64,000 nucleotides of DNA from Pseudomonas tensinigenes (GCF_014268445.2 NZ_CP077089.1:4757501-4821500); one strand, 5' to 3'; shown: positions 15,684 to 24,251, counted from the first letter of the stretch. Notes: generated by a model not told the origin, from the sequence alone. Made by a program: numbers and translations.

Positions 15684-17098
15684 GAGCGTACTCCAAAGTG
15701 GCGGATATCGGTGAGTCGACCGCTGATTGCAGCGGCGGCGACCATCGCCGGGCTCATCAGATGAGTGCGCGCACCGGCACCCTGACGGCCTTCGAAATTG
15801 CGATTGGTGCTGGACGCGCAGCGGTCGCCGGGGGCGAGTACGTCGTCGTTCATCGCCAGGCACATCGAGCAGCCGGACTGCCGCCATTCGAAACCGGCGT
15901 CGATAAAGATCTGCGCCAGCCCTTCGGCCTCGGCCTGCGCGCGGACTTCGCTGGAGCCGGGGACGATCATCGCCCGTACATGCCCGGCCACGTGCTGACC
16001 GTTTACGACGCTGGCGGCATCGCGCAAGTCTTCGATTCGCGCATTGGTGCACGAACCGATAAAGGCGTGGCTGATGACGATATCGCTGAGCGCCATGCCC
16101 GCTTCCAGGCCCATGTAGTTGAGGGCGCGGCGCATGTCCTGACGCAGGATCGGGTCGCTGATCGCCTGTGGGTCCGGCACCCGTGCACCGATGGCGGCGG
16201 CCTGATCGGGACTGGTGCCCCAAGTGACCATCGGCTCCAGAATGCTGGCATCAAGGTGAATCTCACGATCAAACACCGCGCCGGGATCGCTGCGCAGCTC
16301 CCGCCATGTCTTCAGGCCTTGTTCCCACAGTGCACCAACGGGCACACGCGGCTTGCCCTTGAGATAGGCAAAGACCTTGTCATCCGGGGCCATGAATGCA
16401 CCGCGCGCGCCGGCCTCGACCGCCATGTTGCAGATGGTCATGCGCGCTTCAACACTCAAGGCATCGATGGTCGAGCCGCTGAATTCAATGGCGTACCCGC
16501 TGGCCCCGGAAGCGCCGATGCGACCGATCAGGGCCATGATCACGTCTTTGGAGGTCAGGCCCGGCGCCAAATCGCCGTCGACAGTCACGCGCATGCTTTT
16601 CAGACATTTGTAGACCAGCGTCTGCGAAGCCAGCAAATGCTCGATCTCGGACGTGCCGATGCCGAAACCGAAGGCGCCGAGCGCGCCATAGGTGGTGGTA
16701 TGACTGTCGCCAGCAGCGATGACCATGCCCGGCAGAATGAAACCCTGCTCCGGCGCGATCACATGTTCGATGCCCTGACGTTTATCGAGAATGTCCAGCA
16801 ACTCGATGCCGAAATCGCGGCAGTTCTCCGCCAGATACGACACTTGCCGCGCGCCGCCCGCATCAGGCATTGCCGCGACGCGCACTGGCGTGGTCGGGTT
16901 GACGTGATCAACCACCGCCAGCGCCGTGCCCGGCCGCCAGACCTCGCGCTTGGCCGCGCGCAAACCGCTGAAGGCCTGCGGGCTGGTGTATTCGTTGATC
17001 ACCTGGCGATCGATATACAGCAGGACATGGCCCTGATCGTCGAGGCGGCACACCGTGTGCGAATCGATGTGTTTGTCGTAGAGGGTTCTGGGGCTCAT
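15680..17098 (-). CDS. leuC: 3-isopropylmalate dehydratase-type large subunit (LeuC paralogue)
   Basis: The 472-residue protein is an aconitase-family catalytic subunit: GDSHTTTYGALGAFGFGIGT, IGSCTNARIEDLRDAA (first cluster Cys) and SGCSMCLAMN (two further Cys) hold a [4Fe-4S] cluster, and NRNFEGRQGAGARTHLMSP is near the C-terminus. The N-terminus (YDKHIDSHTVCRLDDQGHVL) departs from the usual LeuC YDKLWDxH pattern, suggesting a second-type enzyme beside the housekeeping one. ATG 17098 is chosen; a GTG lies four codons upstream. No leuB, leuA or methyltransferase is near. The substrate could be isopropylmalate, citramalate or a similar acid. Confidence 0.82.
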   Translation of the reverse strand: MSPRTLYDKHIDSHTVCRLDDQGHVLLYIDRQVINEYTSPQAFSGLRAAKREVWRPGTALAVVDHVNPTTPVRVAAMPDAGGARQVSYLAENCRDFGIELLDILDKRQGIEHVIAPEQGFILPGMVIAAGDSHTTTYGALGAFGFGIGTSEIEHLLASQTLVYKCLKSMRVTVDGDLAPGLTSKDVIMALIGRIGASGASGYAIEFSGSTIDALSVEARMTICNMAVEAGARGAFMAPDDKVFAYLKGKPRVPVGALWEQGLKTWRELRSDPGAVFDREIHLDASILEPMVTWGTSPDQAAAIGARVPDPQAISDPILRQDMRRALNYMGLEAGMALSDIVISHAFIGSCTNARIEDLRDAASVVNGQHVAGHVRAMIVPGSSEVRAQAEAEGLAQIFIDAGFEWRQSGCSMCLAMNDDVLAPGDRCASSTNRNFEGRQGAGARTHLMSPAMVAAAAISGRLTDIRHFGVRS

Positions 17099-17220
17099 TC
17101 GGGCGCTCACTCAGGGAAATCAGGTGATTCCCATCATAGGGAGCGCGGACTGGCCATCAATTGCCTGCCAGTGATGGCGTAAACCATGAATCGTGTTTGA
17201 TCCCTTTACGCAGCAAAACC

Positions 17221-17313
17221 CTGTGGGAGCGAGCCTGCTCGCGAAAGCGGTGGATCAGGCAACGGATGAAGTGACTGACCCGGCGCTTTCGCGAGCAGGC
17301 TTGCTCCCACAAG
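17221..17313. repeat. REPIN (GTGGGAGCGAG family)
   Basis: CTGTGGGAGCGAGCCTGCTC (from 17221) and an inverted copy with one substitution (GCAGGCTTGCTCCCACA, to 17312) lie between the divergent leuC and fpvG genes. Confidence 0.9.
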
Positions 17314-17503
17314 GGGATTCGTGGTGACCGGGGAATTGGGAAACATTTGCTTTCATATCACCTTTCGGGATTTACCTCGCTCATCCGTCCTATAGAGATG
17401 CAGGCCGTTCGCGTAGGCAAAAGCCACGTCCGGTCTTCCGGGGACTCCCGTGCTGCGAAGCCCGTAGCTACGCGCCCTTTCACCGCTATCAAGACGCGCA
17501 ATC
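17314..17503. other. fpv operon upstream region without a recognisable iron-starvation box
   Basis: I scanned this stretch for TAAAT-N16-17-CGT and for a Fur-like GATAATGAT pattern and found neither, unlike upstream of pvdH, pvdS and the acyltransferase. It is AT-richer near 17340-17400, and TATAGA at 17392 could be a -10, but no well-spaced -35 accompanies it. A promoter for fpvG is expected here and remains unidentified. Confidence 0.4.
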
Positions 17504-18703
17504 ATGTCGAAGAAATCCCGCTCCAAACTGTGGTTCCTCGTTCATAGCTGGCTGGCATTACCGATCTGGTTCTTTGTCCTGATCGTCTGCGTCACCGGCA
17601 CCCTGGCGGTGGTCAGCCAGGAGATCGTCTGGCTGGCCAACCCGCAGATGCGCGCCAGCCAGCCAGCGGACGATGCGCCGCGACTCGGTTATGAGGAAAT
17701 CATAACGGCCATCAAAACCGCAGAACCGCTGGCACTGGTGCAACGCATCAGCCGCCCGGACGAATCCCATTTCGCTCTTGATGTCACGCTCAGCTATCCG
17801 GACGGGCGTTCGTTGGTGACCTACGTCAACCCGTATACGGGTGTTATTCAGGGTACGGCACCGCAATTCAATTTCCAGGCATTCACCCGCGCCCTGCATG
17901 GCTGGTGGCTGGTGCCTTTCACCAACGGTTATAGCTGGGGCTGGTATCTGGTATCGGCTCTGAGCTTTCCGCTGCTGGCATCGCTGATTACCGGGCTGGT
18001 GGTCTATAAACGGTTCTGGAAAGGCTTTTTCAGCCCCACGCTGCGTTTTCGTCACGGTGCGCGGATTTTCTGGGGTGATTTCCATCGCCTGAGCGGTATC
18101 TGGTCGATCTGGTTCATCGCGGTGATTTCCATCACCAGCACCTGGTTTCTGATTGAAGCGGTGCTGTCCGATAACCACATTTCCATTTCCAGCGAAGCGA
18201 TCATTCCAGCCATGGCCCGTGACAGCGTGCCATTGACTGCCGATGGTCTGCCACCCGCCCGGATCAACCTGGATCGCGCCATCGAAATCGCCCAGCAAAA
18301 AATCCCCGGGCTGGAAGCCAGTGACATCAACATGCCGTTCAATGCCTACAGCCACCTCGATATCCGCGGTCGCGGCTGGTATCCCCTGATGTTCCAGAGT
18401 GCAACACTCAATCCCTACAGCGGCGATATGGCGTCTTCTCGAGTGCTGTCCGACCGCTCCTCGCTGGAATTTGTCACCGAATCCATGCGCCCGCTGCACA
18501 CCGGTGATTTTGGTGGACTGTGGATCAAGCTGATCTGGTTCTTCTTCGGACTGATCCTGAGCATGATGGTGCTCAGTGGCTTGTTGATCTGGACCAAACG
18601 CACTGCCCTGGCCACCGCTAACGCGCTCAAGCGCGAGAACAAGAAGCAACGCGCCAATGCGCAACCACTCGTCAACCGTGAACCTTCGGAGGCCAGCCTG
18701 TGA
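17504..18703 (+). CDS. fpvG: inner-membrane PepSY protein FpvG, ferripyoverdine iron reduction
   Basis: The 399-residue protein is of the PepSY-associated TM type: a helix at about 10-40, a periplasmic PepSY loop (VTLSYPDGRSLVTYVNPYTG), helices near 130-165, a long second periplasmic domain, and a last helix near 345-370. Conserved His in HSWLALP, LHGWW, HRLSG and LHTGDF would ligate haem. In P. aeruginosa FpvG reduces Fe(III) in periplasmic pyoverdine so the metal is released. Gene order fpvG-H-J-K-C-D-E-F here matches PA2403-PA2410. The next gene overlaps its stop codon. Confidence 0.88.
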   Translation: MSKKSRSKLWFLVHSWLALPIWFFVLIVCVTGTLAVVSQEIVWLANPQMRASQPADDAPRLGYEEIITAIKTAEPLALVQRISRPDESHFALDVTLSYPDGRSLVTYVNPYTGVIQGTAPQFNFQAFTRALHGWWLVPFTNGYSWGWYLVSALSFPLLASLITGLVVYKRFWKGFFSPTLRFRHGARIFWGDFHRLSGIWSIWFIAVISITSTWFLIEAVLSDNHISISSEAIIPAMARDSVPLTADGLPPARINLDRAIEIAQQKIPGLEASDINMPFNAYSHLDIRGRGWYPLMFQSATLNPYSGDMASSRVLSDRSSLEFVTESMRPLHTGDFGGLWIKLIWFFFGLILSMMVLSGLLIWTKRTALATANALKRENKKQRANAQPLVNREPSEASL

Positions 18704-19242
18704 GCAAGATCACCACCGCCCCTCAGCCTTCACGACTGAGCCTGTTCTGGCACAAATGGCGCTTTCACATCAACGTTCTGTTGCTGCTGATCCCGCTGGG
18801 GTTCATGCCCAAATACTTCTCCGACGCGGCGCTGTTTCGCGGTGACGCCGGCCTGGGCGAGCGCGAAATCGGTGAAATACAGGTCGGGCCGTGGAGCCTG
18901 CGCCTGGCCGAGCTGCGCAATGAAGCGCCACGTTCCGACGGTCCCGCCGGTTACCTGAAAGCCTTCAGCGCCGCGCTGTGCACCGCCTGCGTCGAGCCGG
19001 TCAAGGCAACTTACCTGCGTATCGGCAAACCGCGCAGCCTGCGCGCCGCCGGGGTGATTTTCTTCGGCACGCCTTACCGCATGGGCACGCAACTGCCGGT
19101 CCCGGTAAAAACCCCGGCCGACGCCGAACTGTGGATCACCATGGAAGGCTGGGACGGCAGCATGCATCAGGCTTCGATCCCTCTGAGTCAGGCCTCCCCC
19201 GCCACCATTGCCTGGTTGAACCAACAAGGAGCCAAACCATGA
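18700..19242 (+). CDS. fpvH: FpvH, inner-membrane accessory protein of pyoverdine iron release
   Basis: GTG 18700 overlaps the fpvG stop (GTGA) and has GGAGG eight bases upstream. The 180-residue protein has one N-terminal membrane helix (WRFHINVLLLLIPLGFMPKYF) and a periplasmic domain with a Cys pair in ALCTACVEPVKATYLRIG. I have no catalytic motif for it; the assignment rests on position after fpvG and size. FpvH is thought to assist the FpvG reductase. Confidence 0.82.
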   Translation: MSKITTAPQPSRLSLFWHKWRFHINVLLLLIPLGFMPKYFSDAALFRGDAGLGEREIGEIQVGPWSLRLAELRNEAPRSDGPAGYLKAFSAALCTACVEPVKATYLRIGKPRSLRAAGVIFFGTPYRMGTQLPVPVKTPADAELWITMEGWDGSMHQASIPLSQASPATIAWLNQQGAKP

Positions 19243-19571
19243 CCCGCCCTTTCCGCCTGCGGCTGAGCGCCGTGCTGCTGGTGCTCGGCGCCGGCTTCAG
19301 TGCCAGTGCGCTGGCCCACAACCCGATGTGCGAATGCAAAGCCATCGACGCCGAGCAGATCAAATGCACGGGTGGTTTCTCTGACGGCAGCGGCGCGCCG
19401 GGCGTGACCCTTGATGTGATCGGCTATGACGAAACCATTCTGGTGCCGGGCAAGCTCGGCAGTGATTCGACCCTGACCTTCAAGAAACCCGGCGCCGAGT
19501 TCTACGTGCTGTTCGACGCAGGTCCGGGCCACGTGGTGGAAATCGACCAAGCGGATATTGAAGCCCCATGA
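19239..19571 (+). CDS. fpvJ: FpvJ, small periplasmic protein of the fpv operon
   Basis: ATG 19239 overlaps the fpvH stop (ATGA). The 110-residue protein begins with a Sec signal peptide ending SASALAHNP and has three early Cys (MCECKAID, KCTGGFSD) followed by a beta-rich domain (VTLDVIGYDETILVPG, FYVLFDAGPGHVVEID). The Cys cluster and His suggest metal binding, by inference. The position matches fpvJ; the frame is much longer upstream only because fpvH is read in another frame. Confidence 0.8.
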   Translation: MTRPFRLRLSAVLLVLGAGFSASALAHNPMCECKAIDAEQIKCTGGFSDGSGAPGVTLDVIGYDETILVPGKLGSDSTLTFKKPGAEFYVLFDAGPGHVVEIDQADIEAP

Positions 19572-20143
19572 GTACGCCAACCACACAAATCGTGCGTCCG
19601 GCCGGTGCCGGTCATGAAACCCTCAATGTGCTGCTGTTGTGCCTGTTGATTCTGGCAGTCGCCGGCTCGGTCGTCGCGTGGCGCGGGGTTTCCCATGAAC
19701 CGGAGCCGGTGGCGACAAATCAACTCGACGCGCGCCGCGACCTCAGTGCCTCGGAACAAGGCATCTACGCCGACCTGCGGGTGACCCTCGATGAAATCCG
19801 CTTGCTGCGCGAAGAACAGCAAGCCCTGCCGACGCCGCAAACCCTGGCCGACGAAGGGTTTGCTCCGTTTGCCCGCGACGCAAGTTCGGTCAGCCGCGGG
19901 GGCCACGCCTGGCAGTTGCTGGGGAATACCGCCTATTTCGGCCATAGCCAAAGCACAGCCGTCGCCGGTTCGTTCGTGATGCTACTGAGCGCCGACGACA
20001 AGGCAGCGCCGGACATCTGGCTCAACCGCGATGCCAGCCTGCAAGCGCCCACCGAATTGACCGAAGCCGCGCTGTCCGCCGCCGGCTGGAAACAGATCGT
20101 CGCGCAATACGATGCCGGGGTTACCCGCGAACATCGCCATTGA
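19568..20143 (+). CDS. fpvK: FpvK, DUF6162-type membrane-anchored protein
   Basis: The ATG overlaps the fpvJ stop (ATGA). The 191-residue protein has one membrane helix at about residues 20-38 (NVLLLCLLILAVAGSVVAWR) and a periplasmic domain rich in coiled segments (ASEQGIYADLRVTLDEIRLLREEQ), then a compact domain with GGHAWQLLGNTAYFGHS and a C-terminal His (REHRH). It belongs to the four-protein FpvGHJK set; its separate role is not established. Confidence 0.8.
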   Translation: MSTPTTQIVRPAGAGHETLNVLLLCLLILAVAGSVVAWRGVSHEPEPVATNQLDARRDLSASEQGIYADLRVTLDEIRLLREEQQALPTPQTLADEGFAPFARDASSVSRGGHAWQLLGNTAYFGHSQSTAVAGSFVMLLSADDKAAPDIWLNRDASLQAPTELTEAALSAAGWKQIVAQYDAGVTREHRH

Positions 20144-20178
20144 TTCCTCGCCCTCATCCGAGAGAAGACCGCTTGCCC

Positions 20179-21108
20179 ATGTCTATTTCATCACCTCGCC
20201 GTCCATTGTTGCGTCTGTTCCTGCTCGGCCTCTGCGCCTGCCTCCTCAGTCCACTGGCCAGCGCCGATCAGGCCAAACGCCTGCGCATCGGCATCACCCT
20301 GCACCCTTATTACAGCTATGTGGCGAACATCGTTGGCGACAAGGCCGAGGTAGTGCCGCTGATTCCTGCCGGTTTCAACCCGCATGCCTACGAGCCGCGC
20401 GCCGAGGACATCAAACGCATCAGCGGGCTGGATGTGATCGTGCTCAACGGTGTCGGTCATGACGACTTCGCCGACCGCATGATCGCCGCCAGCGAAACGC
20501 CGAACATCAAGACCATCGAAGCCAACGAAAACGTACCGCTGCTGGCCGCCACCGGGGTTGCCGCACGCGGTGCCGGCAAAGTGGTGAACCCGCACACGTT
20601 CCTGTCGATCAGCGCCTCCATCGCTCAGGTCAACAACATCGCCCGCGAACTGGGCAAACTCGATCCGGACAACGCCAAGACCTACACCCAGAACGCCCGC
20701 GCCTACGGCAAACGCCTGCGCCAGATGCGCGCCGACGCCCTGGCAAAACTGACTCAAGCGCCGAACGCCGAACTGCGCGTGGCCACCGTGCACGCGGCTT
20801 ACGACTATCTGCTGCGGGAGTTCGGCCTGGAAGTGACTGCTGTGGTCGAACCGGCGCACGGCATCGAGCCAAGCCCAAGCCAGTTGAAGAAGACCATCGA
20901 CCAATTGCGTGAACTGGACGTGAAAGTGATCTTCTCGGAGATGGATTTCCCCTCCACTTACGTCGAAACGATTCAGCGTGAGTCCGGGGTGAAGCTCTAC
21001 CCGCTGTCGCACATTTCCTACGGCGAATACACCGCCGACAAGTACGAAAAGGAAATGACCGGCAACCTCAACACCGTGGTGCGGGCGATTCAGGAGTCGG
21101 GCGCATGA
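20179..21108 (+). CDS. fpvC: FpvC, periplasmic metal-binding protein of the pyoverdine ABC system
   Basis: The 309-residue protein has a signal peptide ending PLASADQ and the ZnuA/TroA-type cluster A-I fold: TLHPYYSYVANIVGDKAEVV, FNPHAYEPRAEDIKRI, VNPHTFLSISASIAQV, TVHAAYDYLLREFGLEV and VIFSEMDFPSTYVETI. The conserved His and Asp are present. In P. aeruginosa FpvC binds iron together with FpvF and passes it to FpvDE after reduction by FpvG. The start at 20179 gives a proper signal peptide; an upstream ATG would place 13 charged residues ahead of it. Confidence 0.88.
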   Translation: MSISSPRRPLLRLFLLGLCACLLSPLASADQAKRLRIGITLHPYYSYVANIVGDKAEVVPLIPAGFNPHAYEPRAEDIKRISGLDVIVLNGVGHDDFADRMIAASETPNIKTIEANENVPLLAATGVAARGAGKVVNPHTFLSISASIAQVNNIARELGKLDPDNAKTYTQNARAYGKRLRQMRADALAKLTQAPNAELRVATVHAAYDYLLREFGLEVTAVVEPAHGIEPSPSQLKKTIDQLRELDVKVIFSEMDFPSTYVETIQRESGVKLYPLSHISYGEYTADKYEKEMTGNLNTVVRAIQESGA

Positions 21109-21953
21109 CTTCCAGAGAAAACCTGATTGCCGACAACACCGAAAACCCTGTGGGAGCGAGCCTGCTCGCGAAGGCGCCGAATCAGCCAACATATGTATTG
21201 AATGACACACCGCATTCGCGAGCAGGCTCGCTCCCACAAGGATTGGGACCGACTTTGGATTTTGCGGAAGTCTCTCTGACGCTGGGTCGAACGACAATTC
21301 TCGACAAAGTCACCTTCCAGGTGCAGCCCGGCAGCGTACACGCGCTGGTCGGCCCGAACGGTGGCGGCAAGAGTTCGCTGATCAAGACCCTGCTCGGGCA
21401 AATGCCGCATCAGGGCCGGCTCAGCCTGCAATGGCCCGGCGAACCCGGCACCATCGGTTACGTGCCGCAGGCGCTGGAGTTCGATCGCGGCCTGCCAATG
21501 ACCGTCGACGATTTCATGGCCGCCATGTGCCAGCGTCGCCCGGCGTTCCTCGGTTTGAGCAAGCGTTACGCCGGTGCCATCGGTGACGCGCTGGAACGCG
21601 TCGGTATGCAGGACAAACGCAAGCGCCGCATGGGCGCGCTGTCCGGCGGGGAACGGCAGCGAGTGCTGCTCGCACAAGGCTTGATTCCGGCGCCGCAACT
21701 GCTGGTGCTGGATGAGCCGATGTCGGCCCTTGATGAAGCCGGGATTCAGGTATTTGAACGCCTGCTCAATGACTGGCGCGCGGCGGGCATCACCGCGCTG
21801 TGGATCGAGCACGATCTGGAAGCGGTCGGACGCCTGGCCGATCGGGTCACTGGCCTTAACCGTCGTGTGCTGTTCGACGCCACGCCACAACAGGCGCTGA
21901 CCCCGGAACGTCTGCTGACGCTGTTTTCCACCCATCCTCGGAGCGCTGTCTGA
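21105..21953 (+). CDS. fpvD: FpvD, ABC transporter ATPase with a REPIN in its N-terminal coding region
   Basis: ATG 21105 overlaps the fpvC stop (ATGA). The frame codes for 282 residues: Walker A GPNGGGKS (83-90), signature LSGGERQRVLLAQG, Walker B LLVLDEPMSALDEA and H-loop WIEHDLEA are intact. Residues about 15-46 are translated from a repeat pair at 21147-21241 (VGASLLAK and HSRAGSLPQG peptides) and precede the first beta strand LDFAEVSLTLG. Without it the protein would have the usual size of about 240. A weak alternative start (TTG at 21255, AAGGA 12 bases upstream) would skip the repeat. Confidence 0.88.
   Translation: MTSRENLIADNTENPVGASLLAKAPNQPTYVLNDTPHSRAGSLPQGLGPTLDFAEVSLTLGRTTILDKVTFQVQPGSVHALVGPNGGGKSSLIKTLLGQMPHQGRLSLQWPGEPGTIGYVPQALEFDRGLPMTVDDFMAAMCQRRPAFLGLSKRYAGAIGDALERVGMQDKRKRRMGALSGGERQRVLLAQGLIPAPQLLVLDEPMSALDEAGIQVFERLLNDWRAAGITALWIEHDLEAVGRLADRVTGLNRRVLFDATPQQALTPERLLTLFSTHPRSAV
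21147..21241. repeat. REPIN inside the 5' coding region of fpvD
   Basis: CCTGTGGGAGCGAGCCTGCT (from 21147) and the inverted copy (to 21241) enclose a roughly 41-bp loop, and no stop codon arises in the fpvD frame. All other copies of this family in the window are intergenic. Confidence 0.92.
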
Positions 21954-22852
21954 TGAGTTACGAAGCCTTTCGTTTGATGGTGCAAGGCTGGGCCTCGTCC
22001 GGTTATCTGCCGGAAGCGCTGGCCTACGGTTTCGTGGTCAATGCGTTGCTCGCCGGCCTGTTGATCGGCCCGGTGCTCGGCGGCCTCGGCACGCTGGTGG
22101 TGGTCAAGCGCTTCGCGTTTTTCTCCGAAGCGGTGGGCCACGCGGCGCTGACCGGTGTCGCCATCGGCATCCTGCTCGGCGAACCCTACACCGGGCCGTA
22201 CGGCAGCCTGTTCGGTTACTGCCTGCTGTTCGGCATCCTGCTCAATTACCTGCGCAACCGCACCGGCCTGGCGCCGGACACCTTGATCGGCGTGTTTCTG
22301 TCGGTGTCGCTGGCACTCGGCGCGAGTCTGTTGTTGATCCTGGCGGGCAAGATCAATGTGCACATTCTCGAAAACGTGTTGTTCGGCTCAGTGCTGACGG
22401 TCAACGGTAACGATCTGGCGGTGCTGGCCATCGTCGGTTCGCTGGTCATGGCGTTGGCCCTGCCGCTGTACAACCGCATCATGCTCGCCAGTTTCAACCC
22501 GCAACTGGCGGCCGTGCGCGGGGTGGCAGTGAAAACCCTGGATTATCTGTTCGTGATTCTGGTGACGCTGATCACCGTGGCGGCGGTGAAAGTCATCGGT
22601 GCGATTCTGGTTGGCGCACTGCTGGTGATTCCAGCGGCAGCGGCGCGTTTGCTCAGCCAGTCGCTCAAGGGCTTCTTCTGGTGCTCGGTGCTGATCGCCA
22701 CGGTCAGCACGCTGTGCGGGATTCTCGCGCCGATCGTGTTTGACCTGCCGATTCCATCCGGCGCCGCGATCATTCTGGTTGCCGGTATTGCCTTCGCCCT
22801 CGCCGCCATCGCGCGCGGGGTTGTCCCGAGTTTGAAAGGGAATCTTGGATAA
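21953..22852 (+). CDS. fpvE: FpvE, ABC transporter permease
   Basis: ATG overlaps the fpvD stop (TGATG). The 299-residue protein has eight or nine hydrophobic helices and resembles ZnuB/TroC-type permeases (LAGLLIGPVLGGLGTLVVVKRFAF split at the first helix pair; FSEAVGHAALTGVAIG; VLFGSVLTVNGNDL; GAILVGALLVIPAAAARLLS). It should translocate the metal delivered by FpvC/FpvF with FpvD as motor. Confidence 0.9.
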   Translation: MSYEAFRLMVQGWASSGYLPEALAYGFVVNALLAGLLIGPVLGGLGTLVVVKRFAFFSEAVGHAALTGVAIGILLGEPYTGPYGSLFGYCLLFGILLNYLRNRTGLAPDTLIGVFLSVSLALGASLLLILAGKINVHILENVLFGSVLTVNGNDLAVLAIVGSLVMALALPLYNRIMLASFNPQLAAVRGVAVKTLDYLFVILVTLITVAAVKVIGAILVGALLVIPAAAARLLSQSLKGFFWCSVLIATVSTLCGILAPIVFDLPIPSGAAIILVAGIAFALAAIARGVVPSLKGNLG

Positions 22853-23758
22853 ATGACTTTTTCACTGCGAAAACTGACCTTGGCCATGACCCTGTGCGGC
22901 GTGATCTGCACGCCGTTGATGGCTGCCGAAAAAGCTAAGCCGCTGCAGGTACTGGCCTCATTGCCCATCACCTTTGGCTTGGCAGAAGCGCTGCTCAAGG
23001 GCACTGATGTCAACCTTGAACGTGCGGCACCGGCGAACCTGCCAGGCAGCCGTCAGACCGCCTATTTCACCGGTCGCGGCGCCCCGGCACTGAGCAAACT
23101 GGCGACTGGCGCCGATGCGGTGATTGGCGTGCGCTCGCTGTGGGCCGACGATCCGCTGTACCCGATCGCTCGCCGCAGCAACATCCGCATCGTTGAAGTC
23201 GATGCGGCGCGCCCGGTCGACGGCGCCCTGCCGGGCATTGCCGTGCAACCGGATCTGAAGGTCGACAGCTTGAACAGCCAACCATGGCTGGCCAGCAACA
23301 ACATGGGACGCATGGCGGATGTGATGGCGGCGGATCTGGTGCGCCTGGCACCTAGCGCAAAGCCTGCGATCGAAGCGAATCTGGCGACGTTGAAGCAGCG
23401 TTTGTTGAAGCTCAGCGCCGATAGCGAAGCGCGTCTGGCCAACGCCGACAATCTGAGTGTGATGAGTCTCAGCGATCACTTTGGTTATCTGATCGGCAGC
23501 TTGAATCTGGAACTGATTGGCGAGGATCCACGACCTGATGCCGAGTGGACGCCGGAGGATCTGAAAAAACTCACGGCAACGCTCAAGGACAATGATGTCG
23601 CGGTGGTGCTGCATCATCGGCAGCCGTCGGAGCCGGTGAAAGCGGCAATTGCCGAGTCGGGTAGTCGTCTGGTGGTGTTGAGCACGGATGCGGCGGATCC
23701 GGTGGCAGAGCTGGAAGGCAATGTTGATTTGCTGCTAAAGGGTTTGAGCGGGGCTTAG
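22853..23758 (+). CDS. fpvF: FpvF, second periplasmic binding protein
   Basis: The 301-residue protein starts directly after the fpvE stop (TAA-ATG), with a signal peptide ending PLMAAEK. It has a TroA-like fold with weaker metal-site conservation than FpvC (LASLPITFGLAEALLKGTDV, VMSLSDHFGYLIGSLNLELIG and VVLHHRQPSEPVKAAIAESG). In P. aeruginosa FpvF can bind apo- and ferri-pyoverdine and pairs with FpvC. A strong terminator and a REPIN follow. Confidence 0.87.
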   Translation: MTFSLRKLTLAMTLCGVICTPLMAAEKAKPLQVLASLPITFGLAEALLKGTDVNLERAAPANLPGSRQTAYFTGRGAPALSKLATGADAVIGVRSLWADDPLYPIARRSNIRIVEVDAARPVDGALPGIAVQPDLKVDSLNSQPWLASNNMGRMADVMAADLVRLAPSAKPAIEANLATLKQRLLKLSADSEARLANADNLSVMSLSDHFGYLIGSLNLELIGEDPRPDAEWTPEDLKKLTATLKDNDVAVVLHHRQPSEPVKAAIAESGSRLVVLSTDAADPVAELEGNVDLLLKGLSGA

Positions 23759-23783
23759 TTTCAGCCGAAACCGCGCTATCGTT

Positions 23784-23859
23784 CTTCGCGAGCAGGCTCG
23801 CTCCCACAGGGTTTTGTGCACGACACAGATCTCATGTGGGAGCGAGCCTGCTCGCGAAG
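23784..23859. repeat. REPIN (GTGGGAGCGAG family)
   Basis: TTCGCGAGCAGGCTCGCTCC (from 23784) and its inverted copy (to 23859), short loop of about 25 bp, just beyond fpvF. Confidence 0.92.
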
Positions 23860-23890
23860 GGGCCAGCCCGGGCAACACAAATCCAAGGCA

Positions 23891-23933
23891 AAAAAAACCC
23901 GCTGACTGTGACCAGTCCAGCGGGTTTCTTTTT
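23891..23933. terminator. bidirectional rho-independent terminator between fpvF and mbtH
   Basis: AAACCCGCTG (23895-23904) pairs with CAGCGGGTTT (23918-23927). The plus strand ends in TTTCTTTTT and the minus strand in TTTTTTTT beyond the stem, so it can stop both the fpv operon and the pvdH-mbtH transcript arriving from the right. Confidence 0.9.
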
Positions 23934-23943
23934 GCCCGGCCGC

Positions 23944-24168
23944 TTATTGCGCGGCGGCCTGCCCGTCCATCTTCTGACGCAGGCTCAGCGGACGCATGTC
24001 AGTCCAGGTTTCTTCAATGTAGGCCAGGCATTCCTTTTTCAGGCCGCTCTTACCCACAGTGCGCCAGCCTTCTGGCACGGCTTTGTAATCCGGCCAGATC
24101 GAGTATTGCTCTTCGTGGTTGACCACGACCTGAAAGAGGATGTCCTCGCGGTCGAATACTGACGTCAT
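23944..24168 (-). CDS. MbtH-family NRPS accessory protein
   Basis: ATG 24168 gives 74 residues with the MbtH signature: [38 protein letters not shown] and [12 protein letters not shown]. The three Trp and the NxExQYSxW motif are diagnostic. MbtH proteins bind NRPS adenylation domains and support their folding and activity; PvdL is the obvious client, together with other pyoverdine synthetases outside the window. It follows pvdH by 83 bp, so it is in the same PvdS-dependent transcript. The homologue in P. aeruginosa is PA2412. Confidence 0.95.
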   Translation of the reverse strand: MTSVFDREDILFQVVVNHEEQYSIWPDYKAVPEGWRTVGKSGLKKECLAYIEETWTDMRPLSLRQKMDGQAAAQ

Positions 24169-24194
24169 GCTGGTTCTCCATCGTTGTAAGGGTG

Positions 24195-24215
24195 GGCTGC
24201 ACGAGGGGTGCAGCC
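24195..24215. other. 8-bp hairpin in the pvdH-mbtH intercistronic gap
   Basis: GGCTGCAC (24195-24202) and GTGCAGCC (24208-24215) pair around GAGGG, 27 bp ahead of the mbtH start on the minus strand. There is no U-tract, so it is more likely an mRNA processing or stability element than a terminator. Confidence 0.4.
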
Positions 24216-24251
24216 GGGTATGTAGAAAGAACGTTCGGCGCGGCGAAAAAT

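Noticed and set aside
15698..17182. 494-codon frame opposite leuC
   Set aside because: Antisense of conserved aconitase-family motifs; no initiation signal or homology seen.
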